Shown here in pieces: positions 1 to 8,410 of a stretch of DNA of 64,000 bases (within the stretch, counting starts at the first letter, position 1; every line of letters starts with the position of its first letter). The translations under genes were made by a program, and so were the position numbers. The notes beneath the pieces are model-generated. The model worked only from the letters and a program-made list of their open reading frames with translations. It had not been told where the DNA came from and ran no database searches. The DNA comes from Amycolatopsis sulphurea (GTDB taxonomy: Bacteria > Actinomycetota > Actinomycetes > Mycobacteriales > Pseudonocardiaceae), in the NCBI RefSeq assembly GCF_002564045.1, contig NZ_PDJK01000002.1, positions 434,001 to 498,000 of the forward strand. Direction: 5' to 3'.

Positions 1-372
1 CCAGCCGATCAGCCACAGCGCGGCCGCGGGCCCGTCGAGCCAGGTGACGGCCAGCATGATCGAGGACACCGTGAACACCAGGAATCCGAGGTTGTACATC
101 CTGGCGCGGCCGTACATGTCCCCCAGCCGCCCGAACGCCACCACCAGTACCGCGGTGACCACGAGGAAGCCCATGATCATCCACAGCAGGTAGCCGGTGT
201 TCGACGGCTCCAGCGGGTTGATCCCGATGCCCTTGAAGATGTCCGGCAGGGCGATCAGCACGATCGACGAGTTGATGGTCGCGATCAGCATGCCCAGCGT
301 CGTGTTGGACAGCGCGATCCACTTGTACCGCGGACCGAGTTCCGCGATCGAATAAGTCCGGCGCTCCGCCAC
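1..372 (-). CDS. MFS exporter, DHA2 type (N-terminal part; runs off the window)
   Basis: The first 124 codons of a membrane exporter. The translation begins MAERRTYSIAELGPRYKW and shows the first transmembrane helix of a drug/proton antiporter, then the loop motif GRLGDMYGRARMYN between helices 2 and 3, which is the classic MFS motif A. The N-terminus resembles 14-helix DHA2 (EmrB/QacA) transporters. I chose the GTG at 372 because a GAGAGAGG ribosome site lies just upstream and the conserved N-terminus starts there. Two inverted repeats lie upstream (401-439), suggesting control by a MarR or TetR repressor. The substrate cannot be told from this part. The family call is secure; drug export is an inference. 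Confidence 0.88.
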   Translation of the reverse strand, partial: MAERRTYSIAELGPRYKWIALSNTTLGMLIATINSSIVLIALPDIFKGIGINPLEPSNTGYLLWMIMGFLVVTAVLVVAFGRLGDMYGRARMYNLGFLVFTVSSIMLAVTWLDGPAAALWLIGW

Positions 373-400
373 AGTCGAAGACCTCTCTCCCAACGTTCCC

Positions 401-439
401 TTAGCTAGGCTAAGCAAGTTGCTTGCGTTAGACAAGCAA
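401..439. promoter_or_regulatory. Two inverted repeats upstream of the exporter: candidate repressor operator
   Basis: TTAGC-TAG-GCTAA (401-413) and TTGCTTG-N7-CAAGCAA (419-425 and 433-439) sit 30-67 bases before the exporter's GTG start. Short AT-richer palindromes at this place are typical of MarR/TetR operators for MFS exporters. No regulator gene is seen in the window for it; it may lie beyond the exporter. Confidence 0.5.
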
Positions 440-526
440 CCTTTCGAAACTGTTGCGAGACGCGGATCACAATCGCTTGACTGTCCTTTGTGGATTGTTT
501 ACTTCCGCTCGCTCGACCGACGAGCA

Positions 527-566
527 GGGCCCCGTCACCCTGCCCGAGCGCAGGATGACGGGGCCC
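527..566 (-). terminator. Hairpin after the sortase gene, probable terminator
   Basis: An 11-bp perfect stem, GGGCCCCGTCA (527-537) with TGACGGGGCCC (556-566), lies 18 bases past the sortase stop codon on the minus strand. There is no clear U-tract, as is common for actinobacterial terminators. Confidence 0.6.
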
Positions 567-584
567 CGGTCCGGGACGGCTCAC

Positions 585-1193
585 TCAGGCGGCGAGAGTG
601 CCGTACACGATGATGTTGTCCAGGTAGCTGTGCTTCTCCGGATCGAACGTGCCACCGCAGGTGATCAACCGGATCTGCGCGTCGCTGGTGTTCCCGTACA
701 CCGCTTCGGTGGGGAACGTCTTCTTCGCGATCTGGTCCACCTTGGTGACGGTGAACGTGGCCTTCGACCCGTCCTTGCGCCCGACCACCACCTGGTCGCC
801 CTTCTTCATCTCGTGCAGCCGCCAGAAGATGCCCTTCTGGTGGTTGCCGTCGATGTGCCCGAGCACGACCGCGGGGCCGGCCTCACCGGGCGTCGGGCCG
901 AAGCGGTACCAGCCCGCCTGCAGCGGCTGGTCGACCGGCGGGACCTGCACCGTCTTGTCCTCGTTGAGCCCGAGCGGGACCAGCGACGAATGCGCGTCGA
1001 TGCTCGGCACGTCGATCGACACCGGCTCCGATTTGACCAAGCTCGCGGCCGCCGCGGGTGCGGCCTCCGGGGCGGGGTCGGAGGAGCCACAGCCGAGCAG
1101 GGCGAAGTTGGCGACCAGCGCCAGCAACAGGGCGAACAGCCCGAACCGGGCCCGCCGCCGTGGGCGGGCACCGGTGGTTGCGGGCTGCGTCAC
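585..1193 (-). CDS. Class F sortase, probable lipoprotein
   Basis: 202 aa. Residues about 15-35 form a hydrophobic segment ending in LLGC, a fair lipobox, so the enzyme may be lipid-anchored rather than held by a transmembrane helix. The sortase core carries the catalytic His in VVLGHID and the catalytic Cys in RLITCGGTF, followed by the usual YLDNIIVYG end. Class F sortases are actinobacterial transpeptidases of poorly known substrate. The gene overlaps by 4 bases (1190-1193) the upstream gene for a secreted proline-rich protein, its likely partner. A hairpin follows. The family is clear; whether it anchors proteins to peptidoglycan or trims them is not known. Confidence 0.88.
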   Translation of the reverse strand: MTQPATTGARPRRRARFGLFALLLALVANFALLGCGSSDPAPEAAPAAAASLVKSEPVSIDVPSIDAHSSLVPLGLNEDKTVQVPPVDQPLQAGWYRFGPTPGEAGPAVVLGHIDGNHQKGIFWRLHEMKKGDQVVVGRKDGSKATFTVTKVDQIAKKTFPTEAVYGNTSDAQIRLITCGGTFDPEKHSYLDNIIVYGTLAA

Positions 1194-2083
1194 CGGGCGT
1201 TCCCCGCGGCCTCCGAACCGTCACCGGTCTCCGGCGCACCGGCGGGCACCACGCTCACCTGGGCGGGACCACCCGCGGGCGGCTGGGTGTTGGTGTTCCC
1301 GCCACCGGGGTGACCCGGCTGCGACGGCTGACCGGGGCGGGTCGGCTGGCTCGGCTTGGTCGGCTCGCTGGGCTTGGTCGGCTTCGTCGGCTCGGTCGGC
1401 TCGCCGCCGCCGGTGACCTTGGCGCAGGTGGACGAGGCGAGCACGATGTCACCGCTGCCGAGCGCACCGGTCACCTGGCCGCCGAGCAGCTTCAGGTGCA
1501 GCGCGTTCACGGTGAGGCTGCCGTCCGGGTGCTTGATCTGCTCGTTCACGATGACCTGCAGCACCTCCGGCACGCCGATCTTCTGGTTCGGCGGGGTGCC
1601 GAGTTCCAGGTTGCCGATCTTGCCGAGGTCGAGGCCGACCAGCTTCGAGGTGCCGGTCACGCCCTGCGGAGTGGACTTGCACTCGGAGCTGATCACGCCG
1701 GTCTTCGGCGTGCTGCCGGCGAGCCCGGCGAGCAGCGGGATCGTGGCGTCCACGATGGCGGCCTTCGCGGTGACCGGCCCGTGGGGCCCGTCCTGCTCGG
1801 CCGAGCTGGTGATCGCCTTGGCGGTGATGACGCCCTTGAGCGGGACGTCCACCACGTCGGCGGAGTGCTTGCCCGAGGTGGAGGACGCGGCCAGCTTGCC
1901 GGTCTCCACGGCGATTCCCTTGCCCCCCAGCACCCCGGGCAGCAGAGAAATCGCAGCGGAGGCACCGTAAGCCGATCCGGCCGGCGCCTCGTCGGCCATC
2001 GCCGAGGGGGTGACGGTGGCAAGCAGGGCCAGTGCGGGGACGGCGACCGCAACGGTCCGTCCACGCAGCAGGGCAGAACGCAT
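1190..2083 (-). CDS. Secreted choice-of-anchor P-like protein, sortase partner
   Basis: 297 aa. It has a Sec signal peptide (MRSALLRGRTVAVAVPALALLATVTPSAMA), then a domain of about 200 residues with two cysteines (SSECKSTPQG, ASSTCAKV) and a TNALHLKLLG-like strand, resembling choice-of-anchor P proteins. A Pro/Thr/Lys-rich stalk with TKPSEPTKPSQPT repeats follows, and the protein ends with VPAGAPETGDGSEAAGNAR. PETGDG resembles an LPXTG sorting signal, but no membrane helix or basic tail follows it. The start has a GGAAGGAC site 6 bases upstream. Overlap with the class F sortase gene implies translational coupling. The role at the cell surface is inferred. Confidence 0.75.
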   Translation of the reverse strand: MRSALLRGRTVAVAVPALALLATVTPSAMADEAPAGSAYGASAAISLLPGVLGGKGIAVETGKLAASSTSGKHSADVVDVPLKGVITAKAITSSAEQDGPHGPVTAKAAIVDATIPLLAGLAGSTPKTGVISSECKSTPQGVTGTSKLVGLDLGKIGNLELGTPPNQKIGVPEVLQVIVNEQIKHPDGSLTVNALHLKLLGGQVTGALGSGDIVLASSTCAKVTGGGEPTEPTKPTKPSEPTKPSQPTRPGQPSQPGHPGGGNTNTQPPAGGPAQVSVVPAGAPETGDGSEAAGNAR

Positions 2084-2547
2084 GAATTGTCCTTCCGAAC
2101 ACAGGATAATGAAGCCTTCCGCGGATCCCCGAATCCGCGCGTGATCGACTGCAACTGTCGACCACTCGGCGAGAAGACGACATTATCAAGAGGGGCCGGG
2201 AACGCAAACCAAGATCATCCCGAGGCCGCTGCGGCACCCTTCGGATCAGTGATCGCGGCACGGAATTCGACCCCGAAAGAGTTATGTAACGCACCCTTCT
2301 CGTCCGAGTGACTATCACGCTGTGCGACCACATACCGCGGCAATCTTCCCAGGACTGCCCTACAGGCAACTCTTATGGGTGATCCTACGATGGGTTTCAC
2401 CCGTACACCCAACGTGATGTGACCGATACCTCTCCCACCTTCGGCAGGGCGCCCGGGAATTCATCCCGGCATCTCCGGACATGAGGTCGGCAATTGTCCA
2501 CAATGGAGCTGCGGATTCGCGGACGCGGGCACCCGGCAGCGGCCTGG
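2084..2547. other. 464-bp intergenic stretch, no gene seen
   Basis: It lies between the 3' end of the membrane-protein gene at 2548 and the start of the secreted protein at 2083, both on the minus strand. It is less GC-rich in parts and probably holds the promoter of the secreted protein/sortase pair and the end of the TIR cassette transcript. No reading frame here has recognisable coding content. Confidence 0.6.
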
Positions 2548-3873
2548 TCAGGAGGAGGAGTCATTTTCCGGAGGTCCGGGATGCTCGATATGGTCGGTCT
2601 TCTCCCCGTTCGCTTCGGCACCCGGATCCGGCCACTGCGGGGCGGATTCCCCGGTGTCCGGCTCGACCGACGCCGATGGTCGCGCGAGAGCACCCGGCGG
2701 GAGAGGCTGCGGAGCCTCGCTCGGACCTTCCTGCGCCTCTGCTCGCGATACTTCGACCGCACTGCCCGGCTCCCCCGGGGGCGCGACCGGCTGTGCAGAG
2801 TCCTGTCCCGGGCTATCGCCGAGCAGTTCCGGATCCAGTGTTGAGAACGTGGAATGGAGTTCCTGGGCCGCCGCCGTCTTACCGGCCGCTCGCAGGCCGT
2901 CGACAACCCGGTCCACGAACAGCTCCCGCTCCGGGCTTCCGGATTCCAGCCCGGCGAGGCCGACCATCTCCTCGACGACGTCGGACAGCGAACGCGGCGG
3001 CGCCACATCCTCCGGCACGGATCCGCCGGAGAAGTCCGCCTCGAACATCGACATGTCCCCACCGGAGGGCAGGCTCCGCTGCGCAGGCGGCGTCCACTGG
3101 TTGTTCGCGGCCCCGGCGAGATTCGCCAGCGTCGGAATGTCCTGCACCACGGTCTGCACATCGTTCTCGTGCCGCGAAAGCCACCAGACGACGGCACTGC
3201 CGGTATCACGCAGGACGTCCTCCCCTAGGTAGCGGCGCTTGTCCTGCTCGCGATGGCGCTGGTAGTCCCAGACCTCGGCGTCCTTCCTGGTCCGGGCGAA
3301 CATCTCGAGCCGCTCCCGATCGGCAGGCTCCAGCTCGAGCCGGACCCCGGCCGCGGACGCCTCGACCGCCCCGGTCCGGTCCAGCCGGGGTTGCCCGAGC
3401 AGGCTGTCCAGCCGATGCCGGACCTGCTGGTGATCGAGCGGATGCTCCGCGGCGGTCACGTCCTTCGCCTGAGCCACGATGGCCTCGATCGCCAGCGCGG
3501 CGGGATTCCCGTGCACCGGCTGAGGCACGTCCGGCCGGAACCGCCAGTACACCGTCGCCGAGAAGACGAACCGGTAGTCCGGCTGAGCACTGGGCAGCGC
3601 CGTCACCGGGACCGAAGTCTGCTGATGCCGGACCGGCTCGGGAGCCGGCGGCGGTGGCTGGACGGTCAGCCGCTGCGCCGACATCCGGATGTCCAGCTCT
3701 CGCTCGTACTCCAGCCGTGCCCGGATCCGCCGGTAGACCACGCCGGGAATCACCGGCAGGGGCACCGCGAACAGCAGCCAGAGCGGCCAGCCGAAGACAA
3801 GACCGCAGATCACCGGCACACCGGCGCACAGGAACACCGCGGCGCCCAGCATGGACTTGTCGGACGAGTTCAT
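2548..3873 (-). CDS. Membrane-anchored protein of the TIR cassette, unknown function
   Basis: 441 aa. Two adjacent hydrophobic helices (about 8-28 and 31-47) form an N-terminal membrane hairpin. After a proline-rich linker comes a soluble region (about 85-230) with a pattern of strands followed by charged helix (ERLEMFARTRKDAEVWDYQRHREQDKRR) and GSAVVWWLSRHE. This could be a divergent SPFH/band-7-like domain, but I cannot assign it with confidence. The last 130 residues are Pro/Glu-rich and disordered. I chose the ATG at 3873 (MNSSDKSM) because a GAAAGGAAAG site precedes it. It lies 20 bases after the P-loop gene, so the two are surely cotranscribed. It may be the membrane platform or effector of the cassette. 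Confidence 0.65.
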   Translation of the reverse strand: MNSSDKSMLGAAVFLCAGVPVICGLVFGWPLWLLFAVPLPVIPGVVYRRIRARLEYERELDIRMSAQRLTVQPPPPAPEPVRHQQTSVPVTALPSAQPDYRFVFSATVYWRFRPDVPQPVHGNPAALAIEAIVAQAKDVTAAEHPLDHQQVRHRLDSLLGQPRLDRTGAVEASAAGVRLELEPADRERLEMFARTRKDAEVWDYQRHREQDKRRYLGEDVLRDTGSAVVWWLSRHENDVQTVVQDIPTLANLAGAANNQWTPPAQRSLPSGGDMSMFEADFSGGSVPEDVAPPRSLSDVVEEMVGLAGLESGSPERELFVDRVVDGLRAAGKTAAAQELHSTFSTLDPELLGDSPGQDSAQPVAPPGEPGSAVEVSRAEAQEGPSEAPQPLPPGALARPSASVEPDTGESAPQWPDPGAEANGEKTDHIEHPGPPENDSSS

Positions 3874-3893
3874 TTCTTTCCTTTCAGACCGGG

Positions 3894-5816
3894 TCACCGG
3901 GAGCGCCACCCCTGTGCCTCGTCGATACAACGCCGGACGACGCCGGCCACACGCATGCATTCGGTACGATCGGTGCCACTCATCGCCCAGTCCCGCGCGA
4001 TGACGAAAACAGTGGCAAGAGTCCGTGGCTCATCTCTTACCGAACCCACCATTACCCGGACAAGTACCGGCACTTGTGAATTTTCCACCTTGGTGCAGCC
4101 GGCCAGCCATTCCTGGAGATACTCTCGCCATTCCGGCCCGTACGGAGCCCGCAGGGTTCTGCGCCACAACCGTCCGGCACACCGTTGCACGACCGGATCG
4201 GCCGAGTAGTGACGTCCCCGGGAGTCGGAGACCATCTGCATTTCGGGATGGAGCACGCGTCGGATCAAGTCGTCCTCGGCCTGCCCGCCGGCACGCCGGC
4301 CGTCATCGACCAGCCACCACAACAGGCGGCGATAGATTCTCAGGTTCGACCGCAGCAGGCCCAGCAGTTTCTCCACCGCAACGACATCCACGTGATCACG
4401 GCGGCGCTGCGTCAGCCAGCGAAGTCTCGTGAGTGCCTGCTCCGGATAGGCCGGCGCCACTGTGGACACACACAAGTCGGCGATGACACCGGCCAGCTCT
4501 TTCGGAAGGTCTGGCGATTTTGCCCATTCGTAAAACTTCCCGCGAAAAGTCCGGCCGTGTCGGGCATGCTCCAGACCGGCGCGCAGGACCACCGCAGCCG
4601 ATTCGGCTCCTCGCCGGTCTGCGCACCACTGCTCGGCCAGGCTGAGGAGATGCCTCGGCCGATCCGCGGCAAGGCATTGCTCGGCCGTACGCCCGGCGAG
4701 GACCAACTGGGACCGCTGCTCGAGATCGGAAAAGGTCCGCGCCACCCACTCGCGAAGAATCTCGTGCAGATGCGGGTTCTCTTCCCAGAAGTACCCCGCC
4801 ACCGCGCGGCCGTATCCGAATTTCTGAAAGAAGACCAACCCGCGCTCACCCACCTGCAGATGGGTCTCCTTCAGCATCGAATAGAACGAATTTCTCTCCA
4901 GCACCGGAGTTTCATTTCCCGGATGTGCCACGATTTTCAAGAGAGTTTCGGCGGCCTCGAAGACAACGTTCCGATGTTCACCTTCGAGCATGGCGGCCGC
5001 GAAGGCGAGAGCCCGTACTGCGCCATTCGCGCACTTGCCCAGCTCCTTCCGAACCGAATCCTGCTGGTCGAAAACCGCGCTCAGCGCATCCTGCAGCAGC
5101 GTGCGCAGATCCGACGACCCGGTCCGCCACTCGGCCAGCCCCCGGACCGCCTCGGCGAACCGGGCCAGCTTGTCCATGCTCGCCCCGGCAAGGTGCTTCT
5201 GAAAGCCTCCCGGCTCCGGCAACCGACCACGAAAGACGACATCACTGGCGGCGAGATGCCGCTGCAGGACGATACGCCAGTCAGGGCGGCCGAGCGATAC
5301 GGTGTATTGACGGCTTTCGTCCCGCTCGACCTGAGTCTCCAGCGATGGGTTCAGGATCACGACGAGTTTCGCCGACCTGACTTCCCCGACTTTGGCTCGC
5401 AGATTCGCCGCGGACCTCCGGAAACCTCCGTACCGGTCCCGGTCCACCTGCGACAGATCCAGCAACAGCAGGTCACCGTCGGCCACTTCGTCCGATCGGA
5501 ACTCGTCGGACGGGTCCTCCGAGGAGACGATCCGGAACAGATGTCCTGCATCGGCATACAGCCGCAGCAGCATCTTCGCCGCAGTACGCCGCCCGGTACC
5601 GGGCTGCCCTTCGAGAAGCACCACGCCGTACTTGTCGAGGGCACTCTGCGCCTGCGCGAACCCCCGCGGCGGCTCGTAGCGACGGTACAGCCACCCCAGA
5701 TCCGATTCGTCCACCTGATCGAACGCCCGCCGGCGTTCCCCGGTACCGGTGAAGTTGATCTGTACCGTTCGCGCGCCGCCGGCACCGGCGCCGAATGACT
5801 GGGTACCGGCGGTCAA
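3894..5816 (-). CDS. STAND-like P-loop protein with degenerate Walker A
   Basis: About 640 aa. The nucleotide-binding part is near the N-terminus: GQPGTGRRT at residues 70-78 stands where GxxxxGK[ST] is expected, so the invariant Lys is Arg. DGDLLLLDLSQVD (about 113-125) is a good Walker B. The rest is helical, with several WW/LRR-free helical repeats, like the sensor half of STAND proteins; no named sensor domain is recognisable. The start is uncertain. No ATG fits, and the best choice is the TTG at 5816, whose last bases overlap the TGA stop of the TIR gene (TTGA), with GGGCGGGGA upstream. A ribosomal frameshift making a TIR-STAND fusion is an alternative. Context suggests an immune or cell-death switch. 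Confidence 0.72.
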   Translation of the reverse strand: MTAGTQSFGAGAGGARTVQINFTGTGERRRAFDQVDESDLGWLYRRYEPPRGFAQAQSALDKYGVVLLEGQPGTGRRTAAKMLLRLYADAGHLFRIVSSEDPSDEFRSDEVADGDLLLLDLSQVDRDRYGGFRRSAANLRAKVGEVRSAKLVVILNPSLETQVERDESRQYTVSLGRPDWRIVLQRHLAASDVVFRGRLPEPGGFQKHLAGASMDKLARFAEAVRGLAEWRTGSSDLRTLLQDALSAVFDQQDSVRKELGKCANGAVRALAFAAAMLEGEHRNVVFEAAETLLKIVAHPGNETPVLERNSFYSMLKETHLQVGERGLVFFQKFGYGRAVAGYFWEENPHLHEILREWVARTFSDLEQRSQLVLAGRTAEQCLAADRPRHLLSLAEQWCADRRGAESAAVVLRAGLEHARHGRTFRGKFYEWAKSPDLPKELAGVIADLCVSTVAPAYPEQALTRLRWLTQRRRDHVDVVAVEKLLGLLRSNLRIYRRLLWWLVDDGRRAGGQAEDDLIRRVLHPEMQMVSDSRGRHYSADPVVQRCAGRLWRRTLRAPYGPEWREYLQEWLAGCTKVENSQVPVLVRVMVGSVRDEPRTLATVFVIARDWAMSGTDRTECMRVAGVVRRCIDEAQGWRSR

Positions 5817-6565
5817 CGCCGCGATTCCCCGCCCAGGCCGCCCTCGACGGGCCCGCCATTCGGCAGATTGAGGAAGGTGCCCGACCCGGTATTGGCCGGC
5901 CCGGTGAACTTCGAACCGCCGAACACGTCTCCGTGGTAAGAGTTCTGGTGGTGGCCGCCCTGGTACCGGTCTCCGAGGTCGACGTGGACCGCACCGCCGG
6001 ACACGGCGCCCACCGCGGCGCCCCGCCCGCTGTCGCGCACGTCGCTGCGCACCGACCCGCGGTCGACCTCCTCTTCCGCGGACTTGGTGCGGTCCCTCAG
6101 GTTCGGCACGAACTGGAGCAGGTCGAGCGCGATCTGCTCCAGCGATGCCTCCGACTCCGGGTCGCGATAGGTCCGATAGTGGAGATTCGCCAGCACGGCC
6201 AGCCGTTTCGGCAGCTGATCCATGGGCAACGGGCACGGCGCGCCTTCGTCGAGGATCGGGATCACCCGCACTCCGTGTTCGAGGGCCAGGACCAGCTCCC
6301 GGTGAATCCAGTCCTGGGGGTCGTCGATCCGGCGCCGGCCCGCGGCATCAGCGGCCGTCAGCCAGCGGGCACCGATGACGCACAGCAGCACCTTGCTGCC
6401 CCACACACCGTTCTCCAGCACCTCGGGGAAAGAGGCACCAGCCGGGATGGAACGGTGGTCCCGGAACACATATTCGTCACCGAATCGATGACACAGGTCG
6501 CGATCGATGATCGTGGCCAGCTTCTCGCCATCTCCGGTGCGATAGTTCATGAAAATTTCAGGCAT
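5813..6565 (-). CDS. TIR-domain protein, probable NAD-consuming effector
   Basis: 250 aa. Residues 1-140 are a bacterial TIR domain: MPEIFMNYRTGDG at the first strand, VFRDHRSIPAGASFPE after it, LLCVIGARWL, and DDPQDWIHRELVLAL. In this last motif E90, four residues after W86, sits where the catalytic Glu of NADase TIRs lies. The tail after about 165 is Gly/His-rich (YHGDVFGGSKFTGPANTGSG), like the linker tails seen in actinobacterial conflict proteins. I chose the ATG at 6565, preceded by GGAAGG, rather than upstream codons because the TIR strand begins there. It is the first gene of a three-gene unit. NAD cleavage is inferred from the family, not shown. Confidence 0.82.
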   Translation of the reverse strand: MPEIFMNYRTGDGEKLATIIDRDLCHRFGDEYVFRDHRSIPAGASFPEVLENGVWGSKVLLCVIGARWLTAADAAGRRRIDDPQDWIHRELVLALEHGVRVIPILDEGAPCPLPMDQLPKRLAVLANLHYRTYRDPESEASLEQIALDLLQFVPNLRDRTKSAEEEVDRGSVRSDVRDSGRGAAVGAVSGGAVHVDLGDRYQGGHHQNSYHGDVFGGSKFTGPANTGSGTFLNLPNGGPVEGGLGGESRR

Positions 6566-6619
6566 GAAAAAAATAGACCTTCCACTGATTGACACAAAAT
6601 AAACCGACCGAGAAGAAGT

Positions 6620-7900
6620 TTAATGCGTTGCGCTCAGCTGACGGGTCAGCTGCGGGTATACCTCCTGCACTGCGCGGGTACGAAGGTGCCGGGAAAAGAT
6701 TCTCTTCAGCCGCAGCAGGTCCTGCGCGACGGTCGCCGATCCGACGATTTCCGCCGGTCCCAGCAATTCGGACACCAGCGCACAGGCCTGCTCGATTTCG
6801 TTCAGCTGCGCATAGGCCAACGCCCTGCGCGCACCATACCGTGCTCTCGTACGCAATGCGTCCGCCGGCACTGATTCGAGCTGGCGGTCGAGAACCACCG
6901 CAGCCTCCCGCGGACGGCCGAGATCGAGCAGGCACCAGCCGACGGCCATTGCCGCCGGATCGTCGAGATTCGTCGTACCCAGCACGGGCGACGACCATTC
7001 CCCTTCTTCCGCCGGCGCGATCAACAGCGGCCGCGCCCGGTCCAGCGCGCGCATGCAGGTGTCGTAGTCACCGGCCAGGGCATGGCCCTGAGCCTCGTGC
7101 TGCGCGGCGAATCCGAGGATTCGAGCCGGCACGGCCCCGCGTTGCGCCTGCTGGGCAAGGCCGATCGCCTCGGCCGCGTCGTCCCGGTAAAGCGAGATCA
7201 GCGCACGCCGGGTCAGCGCGTAGCTGGCGAAATGCCGGTCCCCGCCCGAGGCCGCCATTTCCACTGCTCGATCGGTCCACCAGAGCGCGCCTCGTTCGTC
7301 CCCGGCTTCCTGGGTCATCCACCCGGCGAACTCGGCGAATCGGGAGGCGAGGCGGAACAGCTGTCCGGACTCGTCGGCGCCGGCCTGCCCGGTCAGCGCG
7401 CGCACCGTGTGGGTCTGCGCGACGAGCGTCGGGAGCACCACTCCCGGGCTCGCCGTCTGCCCGAGTTTCCGAATCTGGTCGAACTGCCGACGGAACGCAA
7501 CTGCGGCGGTGCCTTCCACCGACCGCACTCGCGCGGGCACGCCCATGCTGAATCCGGCCGCGGCACCCAGCGCGAGTGCCTCTCGCCGGCCCATCGGCCG
7601 GAACCAGCCTGCTCCGTCTCCGGTCAAGTTCATCATCCACGCCTCTCCGTCATCGGCGACCTCGACCGGGCGCGGACGGGCTTCCGTCGCGCCGGCGAGA
7701 GCGGCAAGCCTTCCTCCGGCATCCAGCTCGGCGTCGCAGCGGCGAGCGAATTCGGGCTGCGCATGCTTCAGCCCGTTCTCGATCTTGCTCAGATGCCCCT
7801 TGCTGTAGTGCACTGCGGTGGCGAAATCCGCGAGCGAAATACCTGCTCGCGTTCGCCACCGCCGAAGCTCGATGCCGAACTGCACGTCGTCGCCTGCCAC
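6620..7900 (-). CDS. XRE-family regulator with TPR-like C-terminal domain
   Basis: 426 aa. The N-terminus is a helix-turn-helix (ELRRWRTRAGISLADFATAVHYSKGHLSKIENG, about 10-42). The long remainder contains repeated helical pairs (GLAQQAQRGAVPARILGFAAQHEAQGHALAGDY and similar) typical of Streptomyces-type regulators that sense a ligand or peptide through TPR-like repeats. I chose the GTG at 7900 because GGGGAGGA lies 5 bases before it and the HTH follows at once. It ends 54 bases before the TIR gene on the same strand, so it may be cotranscribed with the cassette and control it. Such regulators are also common as orphan genes, so the link is an inference. Confidence 0.82.
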   Translation of the reverse strand: MAGDDVQFGIELRRWRTRAGISLADFATAVHYSKGHLSKIENGLKHAQPEFARRCDAELDAGGRLAALAGATEARPRPVEVADDGEAWMMNLTGDGAGWFRPMGRREALALGAAAGFSMGVPARVRSVEGTAAVAFRRQFDQIRKLGQTASPGVVLPTLVAQTHTVRALTGQAGADESGQLFRLASRFAEFAGWMTQEAGDERGALWWTDRAVEMAASGGDRHFASYALTRRALISLYRDDAAEAIGLAQQAQRGAVPARILGFAAQHEAQGHALAGDYDTCMRALDRARPLLIAPAEEGEWSSPVLGTTNLDDPAAMAVGWCLLDLGRPREAAVVLDRQLESVPADALRTRARYGARRALAYAQLNEIEQACALVSELLGPAEIVGSATVAQDLLRLKRIFSRHLRTRAVQEVYPQLTRQLSATH

Positions 7901-8050
7901 TGATTCCTCCCCGTTGCCTGTTGCCCGTCGCTGAGGCCGTCCGGAAAGCCTTCGTTTCCTTTCCGGACGGCGGCACGCTGAACAGTGCAGCACACCGGCA
8001 GCCGGTACCGGAAACCAAGATCTCCGATTTACAACGGATGGAGCCATGCT

Positions 8051-8377
8051 ATGAGCGCAGTTCGGCACGTGCGGCAGGAAACGACGCGAATGGGGCACAC
8101 GCGGCGACCGGCCGCCATCGTGGTCCTCGTCCTCAAGACCCTTCTCGAACTGCTCGCCGGCCTCTCGGGAGCACAACCGGACTGGTTGGGCGTACTCGTC
8201 TGGTGCTTGTCCCTGGCCGGCGAGATCCTGCGATACCACGGCCGTTCCACACCTGTGCACGATGCCTGTCACAACGACGATTCTGCAGGTAGCAGTCTTC
8301 CTGAAGGAAACCGAAACGGACGGTTTCCCGGTGCCGGGCAAAGAGGAAACAGGAAACCCTGGGCGCACCTGGGCTGA
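8051..8377 (+). CDS. Small membrane protein, hypothetical
   Basis: 108 aa, divergent from the XRE regulator. The start ATG at 8051 follows GGATGGAG. Residues about 18-60 (AIVVLVLKTLLELLAGLSGA and GVLVWCLSLAGEIL) form one or two hydrophobic helices; the remainder is polar and low-complexity. No family recognised. A divergent small gene next to an XRE/TPR regulator is a common target arrangement in actinomycetes. Real coding status is likely but not certain. Confidence 0.45.
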   Translation: MSAVRHVRQETTRMGHTRRPAAIVVLVLKTLLELLAGLSGAQPDWLGVLVWCLSLAGEILRYHGRSTPVHDACHNDDSAGSSLPEGNRNGRFPGAGQRGNRKPWAHLG

Positions 8378-8410
8378 AATGCATGCGCGCTGGACGCGGC
8401 ACCGGCCACT

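Noticed and set aside
453..2311. Plus-strand frames opposite the sortase and anchor genes
   Set aside because: Arg/Gly/His-rich shadows of well-recognised minus-strand genes.
5816..6236. Longer upstream extension of the P-loop protein inside the TIR gene
   Set aside because: The frame is open to 6236 but its translation there is Arg/Gly-rich and opposite in character to protein; the TIR frame is the real one.
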